From Blepharisma stoltei (lineage: Eukaryota; Ciliophora; Heterotrichea; Heterotrichida; Blepharismidae), in NCBI GenBank assembly GCA_914767885.1, contig CAJZBQ010000019.1, forward strand, positions 62,001 to 126,000: 64,000 nucleotides of DNA, read 5' to 3'. How positions within the stretch are numbered: position 1 is the first letter of the stretch; each line of letters starts with the position of its first letter. The notes beneath the pieces are model-generated. The model saw only the letters and a program-made list of their open reading frames with translations. It was not told the DNA's origin and did not search any database. This document shows positions 9,390 to 20,661 of the stretch, in pieces. A program made the position numbers and the translations under genes.

Positions 9390-11924
9390 ATGGCAGAAAG
9401 CGCTTTAAACGTTATAGACACCTTAAGAAATAAAATAACTGAGATTCTGAGTAGACCAAACAATCGCGAATTAGAAATAGATTTCAGAACAACTTGCTCA
9501 TCCCCCCTCCGTGAGTGAACAAAACCATTAGAAAAATCCCTATTTTTTGCCCAAAACTCCACCTCCGTAAGTGAACAAAAATTTTTTATGGGAAAAAATT
9601 TTGATATATAAGTGATAATTATTATAATGAAATATCTAGCTAATTCTGTTTAATTTTAAACAATTGCGTTTTAAAACATAAATTTTACAAATTAAATTAA
9701 TACTTTCTTTCAATTTTTATAGAAGTGAGATTTTTTTAAATTTCAAAAAAAAATTTATAAAAAATTTATATATAATTTGTTTTTAAGAAAAAAAATTAGC
9801 TCCCCTTCGTGAGTGAAAATTTTTTTTCTGTTCACTCACGGAGGGGGGGAGTCAGCAATTCAGAACAATTCTTATGATCCTCTAGTAATGCAAGCTTACC
9901 AAGATTATCTCAATGCTTATCGACAAAAAACATCTCTTTATAATGTTGCAAGAGATTATGAAGATTATAAATATTATTTATATATTTATAACACTGAAAC
10001 TGAAGAAGTCAAAAAATTGCAGGCTACACCACCGCTATCTTCAGTTAACTACTTAGCTCAACTTCCAAATGGCAAGCTATTTTGTTTTGGTAATGATGGA
10101 TCTTCTGGAACTGTAATGCTAATTGGTGAGAATGGCGGAGTCGAAGCGCTGCTATCTTGTACTCCTTCACAAGATTCATCATGTATCTATTTCAGCAACA
10201 GCATCTATTGCTTTGGAGGATTATTTAATAGATCCACTTCCGCCTTAGTCGGCAACACTGCTCCGGAGGCGCGTACTGGAGATCGAGGCTGACTGGCCCC
10301 AGACGGTCGGCGGGCCCTATGCGGCGAAGAAGCAGCGGGAAGCTCTGGGAGGGGTCACCCCGTGAATGGCGTTAAATACAGAACCTAATAAGTTAAGTTA
10401 AGTTAATAGATCCACTTGAACTCTATCTAGAAGATTTGATTTAGATCAAAATCGCTGAATTCAATTATCCCCAATGCCAAAAGCTGATTCCAAGTGCAAT
10501 AGCATAATATTTAATGGAAATATTTTGATTTCTGGATGGAACAATAGAAATCTTTTGCTATACTCAATTGATATTGACTCTTTCTCGACAATTCCTTATG
10601 AATTCGAAGAGAAGAAATGAAAGATCCTGATAAATGCAGAGAGACTATATTTGATTGAATGCCTTGGGTGAATCTATGAAAGCGAAATTGGAAGTGCCAT
10701 GAATTGGGGACGAATAGGAAAATCAAAAATAAATAGCGACTCTTCTCAAGTATATTGTGCATACAATAAAGGAGGAATATACATTTCAACTGTTTTTAAC
10801 GGAGTTAGAGAATATTATCATTTTGATTTAGATCAAAAAAACATTATTGATTTAGCTTATGAAAGTAAGAATTACGGATTTAGAAGAGTCGGTAAAAAGA
10901 TTGAAGCAATAAAATGAAATAACCAGAATTTTAAGCCTGATCCTTATTATAGCTCATACATCTTAATAGATTTCTATACCCCAGCAGAATACCCACCAGA
11001 AAAAATATGGTAAGGGCACCTGCCTTATATAGTAGTATAAGTCTGATTAGGCACCTTAAAACCATAAAGGGAGATCTGCCATTTTCGTTTTTAGTTTTCA
11101 AAAAAGCTGATAAGTACAAATTAATTTTGGAAATTAAAATGGATGGTCAATAATGATCTAAAATATTTCAGGGGCTATATCTGGATGAATGAAGTGTAAA
11201 AGGCATGAGTCTACACGATTTAGGAAAACACCTAGAAGTAATTATATACTATGACGAATTAATCAAAAAATATCCAGATGAATTTATTAATTACTATAAT
11301 AAAGGCATCACTTTTTATAGTTTAGAAAGATATCTAGAAGCAATCGAATGCTATAACGAAGCAATCAAACTAGAACCAAATATTTCTAATAATTACTATC
11401 AAAAAGGCAACGCTTTTTATAGTTTAAAAAGATATCTAGAAGCAATCGAATGCTATGACGGAGCAATCAAACTAGATCCAAAATATGGTTATTATTACCA
11501 TGATAAAGGCAAAGCTTTTTATGGCTTAGAAAGATATCTAGAAGCAATCGAATGCTATGAAAAAGCAATCGAGTTCGATTCATACAATGTCAAGTGTTAT
11601 AATGATAAAGGCAATACTCTTTATGTTTTAGAGAGATATCAAGAAGCAATACAAAGCTATGATGAGGCAATCAAACTTCAGCCCAAGAATCCTTCACATT
11701 TCTGCACCCGAGCTAGGGTATTTAATAATCTCAGACAAGAAGAAGCAGCTTTGCAGGATTTTAATACGGCTTATAATTTATGGCAACAATATCAAGAAAG
11801 TGATGCTTTTGCTGGGAATGAATGGAAACTTTCTGAAGAAGATATCAAATTTATTAACGACATATTAGGCGAGACCGCATTAATTACTCCAAAAAATGCA
11901 GATCTAAATAAATTTTTAGAGTAA
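9390..11924 (+). CDS. Kelch-like propeller / TPR protein, array copy 2
   Basis: Starts MAESALNVIDTLRNK. Three segments interrupt it: a MITE (9498-9854), a retroposon (10240-10403) and a TA-bounded IES (10948-11179). Removing them gives 591 codons in one frame. A three-residue deletion (SLH) follows the MITE site. The tail diverges (ETALITPKNADLNKFLE instead of RDRIELLQKMQI). Upstream in-frame sequence homologous to the copy 1 N-terminus contains a TAG, which is why MAES is taken as the start. Several TGA codons are read as Trp. Confidence 0.7.
9501..9851 (+). mobile_element. TNA-MITE copy 7 (TCA)
   Basis: Flanked by TCA at 9498-9500 and 9852-9854, with no TA at either boundary. Ends TCCCCCC and GGGGGAG. 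Copies 3-5 have the empty site TGCTCAGCAATTCAGA; excision using TCA restores it exactly (CSAIQNN). Confidence 0.85.
10240..10403. mobile_element. short GC-rich retroposon fragment R2
   Basis: 164 bp bounded by 14-bp duplications TAATAGATCCACTT (10226-10239 and 10404-10417). The tail shows AAGTT repeats (TAAGTTAAGTTAAGT). It looks like the 3' end of a non-LTR element. Removal rejoins FNRST to WTLSRRFDL. Confidence 0.75.
10948..11179. other. TA-bounded IES in array copy 2
   Basis: Left end TATAGCTC, inverted right end TATAGCCC: a six-base inverted repeat only. The empty site in copies 1, 3 and 4 (CCTTATTATCTGGATGAATG or similar) is restored exactly by cutting at TA. Not related to the other repeat families here. 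Confidence 0.8.
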
Positions 11925-12066
11925 AATAAAAAATTATCTCCCAATTTCATATAAAATTCGATGATGTCCGATCTACCTATACCGAGTCATGCTCAAGCCA
12001 ATAAAGAAAGGGATATAAGCTTGCTTAATTTTCAAATACGTTTCTAATTATCTCTGTGATAATCCA

Positions 12067-13832
12067 ATGGCAGAAAGCGCTTTAAACGTTATATACACCT
12101 TAAGAAATAAAACAGCTGAGATTCTGAGTAGACCAAACAATCGCGAATTAGAGAGAGATTTCAGAACAGCGTGCTCAGCAATTCAGAACAATTCTAGCCT
12201 TCACGATCCACTAGTAATGCAAGCTTACCAAGATTATCTTAATGCTTATCAACAAAAAACATCTCTTTATAATATTGCAAGTGATTATAAAGAAGATAAA
12301 ACTTATTTATATATTTATAACACTGAAATTAAAACCGTAGAAGTCAAAAACTTACAGAGAAAACTGCGACTAGACCAATGCGTCGGCATAACTCAACTTC
12401 CAAATGGCAAACTATTTTATTCTGGCTCTGGAATTACAATCCTAATTGGTGTGAATGGCGGAGTCAAAGTGCTGCCACCTGGACCTTTTAGCGAAGATCC
12501 CACATGTATCTATTTTAACTACAGCGTCTATTGCTTTGGGATCTATAGCTTTGGAAAATTTACTAAAAGTGGTTTACCTCTATCTTATAGATTCGATTTG
12601 GATCAAAATCGCTGAATTAAATTATCCCCAACGCCAAAAGATGGTAGCACGTGAAATAGCATAATATTTAATGGGAGTATTTTGATTTCTGGATGTCAAA
12701 ATAGAAATCTTTTCTTATATTCAATTGATATTGACTCTTTCTCGACAATTCCTTATGAGTTCACAGAGTATAGTAGAAAGATCCTGATAAATGCAGAGAG
12801 ACTATATTTGATTGAAAGCCCTGGATGAATCTATGAAAGCGAAATTGGAAGTTACTTAAATTGAAGACGAATTAGGAAATCGATAATCAAAAGCAAGTTT
12901 ACTCAAGTGTATTGTGTATATAATAAAGGAGGAATATACATCTCAACTATTGATCGATCAGCTAGAGAATATTATTATTTTGATTTAGATCAAAAACACC
13001 TTATTGATTTAGCTTATTATAGTAAAAATTTCTGACTTAGTAGAGTTGGTAAAAAGATTAAAGCAATAAATGAAATAGCCAGACTTTTAAGCTTGATCCT
13101 TATTATCTGGATGAATGAAGTCTAAAAGGCAATAGTTTACAAGATTTAGGAAATAATCTAGAAGTAATTATACCCAGTGTCAAAAAAGCCGATAAATTAT
13201 CTACCATACTTAATTACTGTAATAAAGGCAACGCTTTTTATTGTTTAGAAAGATATCAAGAAGCAATTGAATGCTTTGGCGAAGCAATAAGATATTACCC
13301 AAATAATGCTAAGTTTTACAATAATAAAGGCAACGCTTTTTATAGTTTAAAAAGATATCTAGAAGCAATCGAATGCTATGACAAAGCAATCAAACTCAAA
13401 CCAGATGAAAGTCTTTTTTACCATAATAAAGGCAATGTTTATTATGGCTTAGAAAGATATCTAGAAGCAATTGAATGCTATGACAAAGCAATCGAACTCA
13501 ATCCAAAGAGTGTCAAGTTTTATTATGATAAAGGCAATACTCTTTATGTTTTAGAGAGATTCCAAGAAGCAATACAATGCTATGATGAGGCAATCAAACT
13601 TAAGCCCAATAATCCTTTGCATTTCTGCAATCGAGCTAGGGTATTTAATAATCTCAGACAAGAAGAAGCAGCTTTACAGGACTTTAATACGGCTTATAAT
13701 TTATTGCAACAATATCAAGAAAGTGGTGTTTTCGTTGCGGATGAGTGTAAACTTTCTGAAAAAGATATCAAATTTATTAACGACATATTAGGCCGAGACC
13801 GTATTGAACTACTCCAAAAAATGCAGATTTAA
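12067..13832 (+). pseudogene. Kelch-like propeller / TPR protein, array copy 3 (frameshifted)
   Basis: Free of MITEs and retroposons. Starts MAESALNVIYTLRNK. The propeller half is open, with TGA as Trp. Near 13068 one A is missing (GCAATAAATGAAAT instead of GCAATAAAATGAAAT), which shifts the frame before the TPR half; the TPR half itself is open to 13832. The 5' flank also has a one-base loss relative to copy 5. Either a pseudogene or two separate products. Confidence 0.65.
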
Positions 13833-13904
13833 ATAAATTTGGTTAGAATAAAATAAAAATTATCTCCCCCAATTTCATATAAAATTCGATACAGTATCAT
13901 AGCC

Positions 13905-14060
13905 GAATCTGAAGATAAGGAATACTAGATCCTGCGCAACGAAGGCTCACCAGAAGTCTTCAATAGTTATCAGCTCTTTAAGCTGCAGATCATTGTGGGC
14001 TACCACAGGAAGAAGAAAGGTGTAGAAGGCTTTCGATTCAATAAGAGGACGTACCTATAT
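13905..14060 (+). mobile_element. degraded reverse-transcriptase fragment upstream of array copy 4
   Basis: About 70-80% similar by eye to 16390-16575, which encodes an RT motif. Here a stretch is missing between ACCACAGGAAGAAG and GTAGAAGGCTTTCGATTC. A shared duplication before the array copies is the likely explanation. Confidence 0.5.
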
Positions 14061-14143
14061 CAAGCCAATAAAAAAAAGCCCAGAAAAAAAGATAAGCTTG
14101 CTTAATTCTCAAATAAGTTTCTAATTATCTCTGCAATAATCCA

Positions 14144-15895
14144 ATGGCAGAAAGTGTTTTAAACGTTATAGATACCTTAAGAAATAAAACAGCTGAGATT
14201 CTGAGTAGACCAAACAATCGCGAATTAGAGATAGATTTTAGAACAACTTGCTCAGCAATTCAGACCAATTCTAGCCTTCACGATCCACTAGTAATGCAAG
14301 CTTACCAAGATTATCTTAATGCTTATCAACAAAAAACATCTCTTTATAATATTGCAAGACTCAATAAATTTAGCTTAATTATTTATAACACTGAAACTGA
14401 AATCGAAGAAGTCAAAACCTTACAGGGACTACGGTGACTAGATATTTGCGTCTGCATAACTCAACTTCCAAATGGCAAGCTATTTTGTTTAGGTAATGAT
14501 GAAAATTCTGCAGTTGCAATGCTAATTGGTGTGAATGGCGGAGTCGAAATGCTGCCACTTGGAACTTCGTGCAAAGTCTCATCATGTATCTATTTCAGCA
14601 ACAGCGTCTATTGCTTTGGAGGATTTACTAGACCCTATTGATCTCTATCTATTAGATTTGATTTAGATCAAAATCGCTGAATTAAATTATCCCCAATGCC
14701 AAAAGCTGATTCCAAGTGCAATAGCATAATATTTAATCGAAATATTTTGATTTCTGGATGGAACAATAGAAATCTTTTGCTATATTCAATTGATATCGAT
14801 TCTTTCTCGACAATTCCTTATGAGTTCGAAGAGCGTACAAGAAAAATCCTGATAAATGCAGAGAGACTATATTTGATTGAAAGCCCTGGATGAATCTATG
14901 AAAGCGAAATTGGAAGCTACTTAAATTGAAGACGGATTAGAAAATCAATAATCAATAGCGACTCTTCTCAAGTGTATTGTGTATATAATAAAGGGGGTAT
15001 ATACATCTCATCTATTCATCCATCATTCAGAGAATATTATTATTTTAATTTAGATCAAAAAAACATTATTGATTTAACTTTTTATAATACGAATTACTGC
15101 CTTAGAAGAGTCGGCAAAAAAATTGAATCAATAAAATATAACCAGAATTTAAAGCTTGATCCTTGTTATCTGGATGAATGAAGTCTAAAAGGCATGAGTC
15201 TACACAAATTAGCAAATAATCTAGAAGATATCAAACAATATGATGAATGAATCAAACAAAATCCAAATTGAGCTTGTTTTTACTATAAAAAAGGCAGCAC
15301 TTTGCGTTGTTTAAGAAGATATCTAGAAGCAAACGAATGCTTTGACCAAGCAATCAAACTCAATCCAAATGATACTGATTTTTACTTTAATAAAGGCAAA
15401 ACTTTTTATGGTTTAAAAAGATATCTAGAAGCAATCGAATGCTATGACAAAGCAATCGAAATCAATCCAAATGAAAGTCTTTTTTACCATAATAAAGGCA
15501 AAGCTTTTTATGGCTTAGAAAGATATCTAGAAGCAATCGAATGCTATGAAAAAGCAATCGACCTCAATTCATACAATGCCCAAGCTTATAATGATAAAGG
15601 CAATACTCTTTATGTTTTAGAGAGATATCAAGAAGTAATACAAAGCTATGATGAGGCAATCAAACTTCAGCCCAAGAATCCTTTACATTTCTGCACCCGA
15701 GCTAGGGTATTTAATAATCTCAGACAAGAAGAAGCAGCTTTACAGGACTTTAATACGGCTTATAATTTATGGCAAGAATATCAAGAAAGTGTAGTCGTTA
15801 GGTATAAATGGGAACTTTCTGAAAAAGATATCAAATTTATTAACGACGTATTAAGCCGAGACCGTATTGAACTACTTCAAAAAATGCAGATTTAA
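14144..15895 (+). CDS. Kelch-like propeller / TPR protein, array copy 4
   Basis: Uninterrupted: 584 codons from MAESVLNVIDTLRNK to KMQI. TGA is read as Trp at many positions (for example GLRW, NRW, SPGW, YLNW, DEW). Propeller-like strands occupy about residues 80-330. TPR repeats follow from about 390, ending in LHFCTRARVFNNLRQEEAALQ. It is the best template, with copy 5, for judging the insertions in copies 1 and 2. Closest kin are the neighbours; no membrane segment or signal peptide is seen. Confidence 0.75.
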
Positions 15896-16389
15896 ATAAA
15901 TTTGGTTAGAATAAAATAAATAACTAAGAAAGGCCATCTATCTAATAAAAAGATAAACTGCTGAAAATTTAAGATTTCGCAACCTTATTCAATGCCTTAT
16001 GCTTCTATCCAGCGATAATGCTAATAAATTTGAAACCGGATAATTAGAATTAATTGATTTTAGTTTATTCTTGCACTTAAATACTGACTCTGAATTATAT
16101 AAGTATAAAAAATGCAAAAATTTAAAGGTCAAGATCAGGTGAAATCATTTATTGTGGAAAAAGGAATCTAGCTTGTCAATCTAAAAACGAAAAATCTAGA
16201 TTTTGGAAGCTTTACTAGTTACCATTTACTATTTCAAACAAAATATTGATTTTGAAATAGAGATGAAAAAAAATGGAAGGCAAAAAGAACTTTCTATTTA
16301 GAATTTTATTCAACAAAGAATAAATAAAACGTAAATTAAGTTTAGAGAGTAAACATATATTTAATTTATATTCTTTTATATTACTTCTG
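15896..16389. other. spacer between array copies 4 and 5
   Basis: No gene called. A short open stretch near 16060-16140 (LNTDSELYKYKKCKNLK) may be a decayed coding fragment, but nothing supports a product. Confidence 0.3.
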
Positions 16390-16575
16390 TGTCGAGCTGA
16401 AGAAAAAGAATACTAGATCCTGCTCAATGAGTGCTCACCAAGAAGTTTTCAATAGCTGGCACGCTCTTTAAACTGCAGATCATTGCGGACTACCACAGGA
16501 ATCACAGAAAAGAGATGCACTGTGCTTTTCTTGACTTGCAGAAGGCTTTCAACTCAATAAGCGGTTGTATCGATA
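16390..16575 (+). mobile_element. LINE-type reverse-transcriptase fragment
   Basis: The frame reads IIADYHRNHRKEMHC then AFLDLQKAFNSI, matching the conserved (A)F-(I/L)DL-(E/Q)KAFDS(I/V) block of non-LTR retrotransposon reverse transcriptase. Only this small region remains. It is fused in frame to the leader of array copy 5 (open from 16431), but no catalytic YADD block is present, so it is a remnant. Confidence 0.65.
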
Positions 16576-16673
16576 CCGAGTCATGCTATCAAGACAATAA
16601 AAAAAGCCTAGAAAGAAAGATAAGCTTGCTTAATTCTCAATTAGCTATTTCTAATAATCTCTACAATAACCCA

Positions 16674-18530
16674 ATGGCAGAAAGCGCTTTAAACGTTATA
16701 GACACCTTAAGAAATAAAACAACAGAGATTCTGAGTAGACCAAACAATCGCGAATTAGAAATAGATTTCAGAGCAATGTGCTCAGCAATTCAGAACAATT
16801 CTAGCCTTCACGATCCACAATTAATGCAAGCTTACCAAGATTATCTTAATGCTTATCAGCAAAAAACATCTCTTTATAATATTGCAAGTGATTATGAAGA
16901 AGATATAACTTATTTATATATTTATAGCACTGAAACTGGAGAAGTCAAAAAATTGCAGACTCCACCACAACTAGACTCATTTACCTACTTAACTCAGCTT
17001 CCAAATGGCAAGCTATTTTGTGTTAGTAATTATGAACTTTCTGGAATTACAATGCTAATTGGTGTGAATGGCGCAGTTGAAATGATGCTATCTGGAACTC
17101 TTTTACCAGATTCACCATGCATCTATTTCAGCAACAGCGTCTATTGTTTTGGAAGATTAACTAGACCCTATTTATCTCTATCTATTAGATTCGATTTGGA
17201 TCAAAATCGCTGAATTAAATTATCCCCAATGCCAAAAGCTGATTTAGCGTGCAATAGCATAATATTTAATGGAAATATTTTGATTTCTGGATGTCAAAAT
17301 AGAAATCTTTTCTTATATTCAATTGATATCGACTCTTTCTCCACAATTCCTTATGAGTTCGCAGAGTATAGAAGAAAGATCCTGGTAAATGCAGAGAGAC
17401 TATATTTGATTGAAAGCCCTGGATGAATCTATGAAAGCGAAATTGGAAGCTACTTAAATTGAAGACGAATAGGAAAATCAATAATCAATAGTGAGTCTTC
17501 TCAAGTGTATTGTGTATATAATAAAGGAGGAATATACATCTCAACTATTTATGAATCATCCAGAGAATATTATTATTTTAATTTAGATCAAAAAAACATT
17601 ATTGATTTAGCTTATTATAGTAGAAATTACTTACTTAGAAGAGTTGGTAAAAAGATTGAATCAATAAAATATAACCAGAATTATGCCCTTGATCCTCATT
17701 ATAGGGATGAATGAGACCTAAAAGGCATGAGTCTACACGAATTAGCAAAAATTCTAGAAGATATCGAGCGCTATGACGAACGAATCAAAGAAGATCCAAA
17801 TGACGCTTCTCTTTACGATAGCAAAGGCTACACTTTGGGTAGTTTAAGAAGATATCTAGAAGCAATTGAATGCTTTGATGAAGCAATTAAACTCAATCCT
17901 AACGATATTGGTTTTTACTGTGGTAAAGGCTGCGCTTTATATGGTTTAAAAAGATATCAAGAAGCAATTGAAATCTATGACAAAGCAATCAAACTAAATC
18001 CAAATATTACTATTTTTTACTATGATAAAGGCAACGCTTTTTATGGTTTAAAAAGGTATCTAGAAGCAATCGAATGCTATGAAGAAGCAATCAAACTCAA
18101 TCCAAATGAAAGTCTTTTTTACCATAATAAAGGCTGCGCCTTTTATGGCTTAAAAAGATATCTAGAAGCAATCGAATGCTATGAAAAAGCAATCGAACTC
18201 AATCCAACGAGTGCCACGTTTTATAATGATAGCGGCAATGCTCTTTATGTTTTAGAGAGATTGCAAGAAGCAATACAATGCTATGATGAGGCAATCAAAT
18301 TTGAATCCAATAATCCTTTGCATTTCTGCAGCCGAGCTAGAGTATTTAATAATATCAGACAAGAAGAAGCAGCTTTACAGGACTTTAATAGGGCTTATAA
18401 TTTATGGCAAGTATATAATGAAAGTGTTTTCTTTGAGGATGAATGGAAACTTTCTGAAGAAGATATCAAATTTATTAACGACATATTAGGCCGAGACCGC
18501 ATTGAACTACTCCAAAAAATGCAGATTTAA
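16674..18530 (+). CDS. Kelch-like propeller / TPR protein, array copy 5
   Basis: Uninterrupted, 619 codons from MAESALNVIDTLRNK to KMQI. Propeller-like half with RFDLDQNRW, then six TPR units of 34 residues (signature KGNAFYGLKRYLEAIECYEE) and a final degenerate unit ending in a C-terminal cap. The open frame continues upstream through SLLNSQLAISNNLYNNP into an RT remnant. Start at MAES is preferred because copies 3 and 4 have frameshifts just upstream of it. Confidence 0.75.
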
Positions 18531-18688
18531 ATGAATTTGGTAATAATAAAATAAAAACTATCTCCCCAATTTCATGCAGGAATAAGCGTCTTTAACATTT
18601 CCAACATAAAAAAATCTTATAATTATGCATAGTGTATTTCGAAATGTTACTTTAATGTATATATATTAGCGAATCCCTATATATATAA

Positions 18689-19153
18689 TTAAAAATCTGT
18701 TAAATGACACAGGTAAAATGCATTGTAAGGCTCTTTCATGCTAACTCTTTTTAAATATGACTTTGAATACTCATAAAAATTAATTTTTTTGCTGGGAATT
18801 GTCTTCTTTATTGAGCTATTATGCTTATTATCCAAAATTTTGTCCAAGTTTTCAAGAGATTTAATATTTTCCTCTATACTTTTAAGTAATGCAGAAATTT
18901 TCTTACCATTATAACTTTTAGATGTTTTGCCAGGGCCATTATGGTATCATTGAGATCATTCATAGTGGACAGTTTCATGTTCATGATAGTGAAGCCTTGC
19001 TGTTCTCCATGGAAGGTATCTATAATAGAGGCCTCCTGTTGATTTACGTTTTTCAGGATCTTTTTTGGTTTTGGCCTTTTTGAGTCTTTTTTCTTTAGAT
19101 TTTATTATACCTGATCTTTTCTTAGTTTGTTTTCCATTTTTAGAAAACATCAT
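18689..19153 (-). CDS. small basic protein family, copy c
   Basis: 155 codons from MMFSKNGKQTKKRSGI to LCHLTDF, with TGA as Trp at 18956 and 18950. Basic N-terminus, a YHEH...WYHNGPG middle and the family C-terminus (YSKSYLKRVSMKEPYNAFYL). Same strand as copy d; 57 bp separate them. Function unknown. Confidence 0.65.
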
Positions 19154-19210
19154 GTATAAATTAGTATTTATAATTAAACAATTGTTGTAAAATAATAGAA
19201 ATAGCTGAGG

Positions 19211-19606
19211 TTAAAAGTCTAAAGTTTCACAGAAATAGAGACTATATTGTAAACTCTCCATAATCATAGGATCAAAATTTGTGTGTGCGTATTTTTTAAA
19301 ATCAAACGTTTTATTAGGAATTTCGTGGTTTTTATTAATATAGTGCTTTTCTTCTATGATTTTAGCTAGAAATCTGTTTTTTTCTCTCATTTTATCAATA
19401 TCATTCATAGTTTTCTCATAAAGACCTGGCTCATATTCGTTATGATGATGATAGCTCCAACGAACTTTTCTTCTTTGCCAATAACACCCATGACGATTAT
19501 AACTTTTTCGTTTTTTCGATATTTTTCGAGACTTGTTTACTTTTTTTAGCTTTTTTTGGCTTTTACAAATTGTTGTGTTTTGAAAGAAAAATACCTTATT
19601 ATCCAT
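19211..19606 (-). CDS. small basic protein family, copy d
   Basis: 131 residues, no TGA needed. Lys/Arg-rich N-terminal half (KKLKKVNKSRKISKKRK), a HHHNEYEPG segment and the C-terminal pattern FDFKKYAHTNFDPMIM...LYFCETLDF. It ends the accessory region; genes to the right are different in character. Confidence 0.6.
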   Translation of the reverse strand: MDNKVFFFQNTTICKSQKKLKKVNKSRKISKKRKSYNRHGCYWQRRKVRWSYHHHNEYEPGLYEKTMNDIDKMREKNRFLAKIIEEKHYINKNHEIPNKTFDFKKYAHTNFDPMIMESLQYSLYFCETLDF

Positions 19607-19862
19607 TTACTTTATCAGTTCATATTGGGTTCGCTTTTGATAAATCTTTATTATAATCATAATAAAAATGATAGATTTCACCTTAAAACAATTACCTGAT
19701 TCTTAAAAAATTAATCATTATTTATTATTTCTATATTCACATATCACAAAATAGCCTTTTTACCAAAAATCCATTTTCTAGTCTCCTCAAAATAGCAAAA
19801 TTCCTATAATCCTCTATCTCTGAAAGAAAAAAACTTTCATTTATCAAAATTAATTTAAACAA

Positions 19863-20627
19863 ATGTTTGAAAACGTGTACTCTATCTCCCAAAAAATCGA
19901 TGAAACTATTACCAGACGACTTGGCTGCTTACTTACAGGACACTCCATAGAAGAAAATTTCCCCGAACTTCAACGAATTCTACCACAGCCTATAATCCCA
20001 AGCTTATCTGACAATCCAAAGCACAGCAGGCTTTCCTCTCTCCAATACGACCACCAGCTTCTTCAAGAATGAAAAGAAATGGCCTCTTTGCTTCACCTTG
20101 TAAACCAAGACCGAATTCGGCTACGAGACCTCAATTTTGAGCTTCTCACCTTAATTCACAAAGGCAGCATTTCTTCTACAGATTTCGGTGCCTTTCTTGC
20201 CAAAACTCAACAAATTAATTATGAAATTCTCAAGAAATCTCTTGAAAAAGAACGAGAAAAAAACGAAAAACTTCTAAAAAAATTAGAAGAAAAATCCTTA
20301 AAAAAAGAAAATTCCACACAAACTGAGGAAAAGAAGGAAAATGTAACAGGAATAAATTTGCAAAAAATTGATATGCTGGGACTTTCGTTCCATGATGCGC
20401 TGACGCCTATGAGTTGTAGGGGACATTCAAGGATGGGGTCAGATATTTCGATGTGCTCATGACAAAGTACAGATAGTTTGGAAAATTCGACGCTTAATAC
20501 GAGTACTTTCTCAACGAGGGCGTCTACGGTTGAGTTGAGCAGTAAACTGCCGAGAAATGCAAATAAAGGGGCGAAAAGGTCGTCGTGCATACAAATTGGA
20601 AGCAAAATAGGGAAACCAAAAAATTAA
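19863..20627 (+). CDS. coiled-coil protein of unknown function
   Basis: Open from MFENVYSISQKIDET to GKPKN with TGA as Trp at 20070 and 20460; 255 codons. Residues about 120-160 form a charged coiled coil (LEKEREKNEKLLKKLEEK). The C-terminal third is Ser/Thr-rich and basic. No enzymatic motif. It stops 34 bp before the convergent SHIPPO gene. Confidence 0.6.
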
Positions 20628-20661
20628 TAACAAGATTATTGTTAAGTAATATTAGATATGT

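Noticed and set aside
10931-11119. Minus-strand 62-residue ORF
   Set aside because: Lies within the TA-bounded IES of array copy 2 and has no domain.
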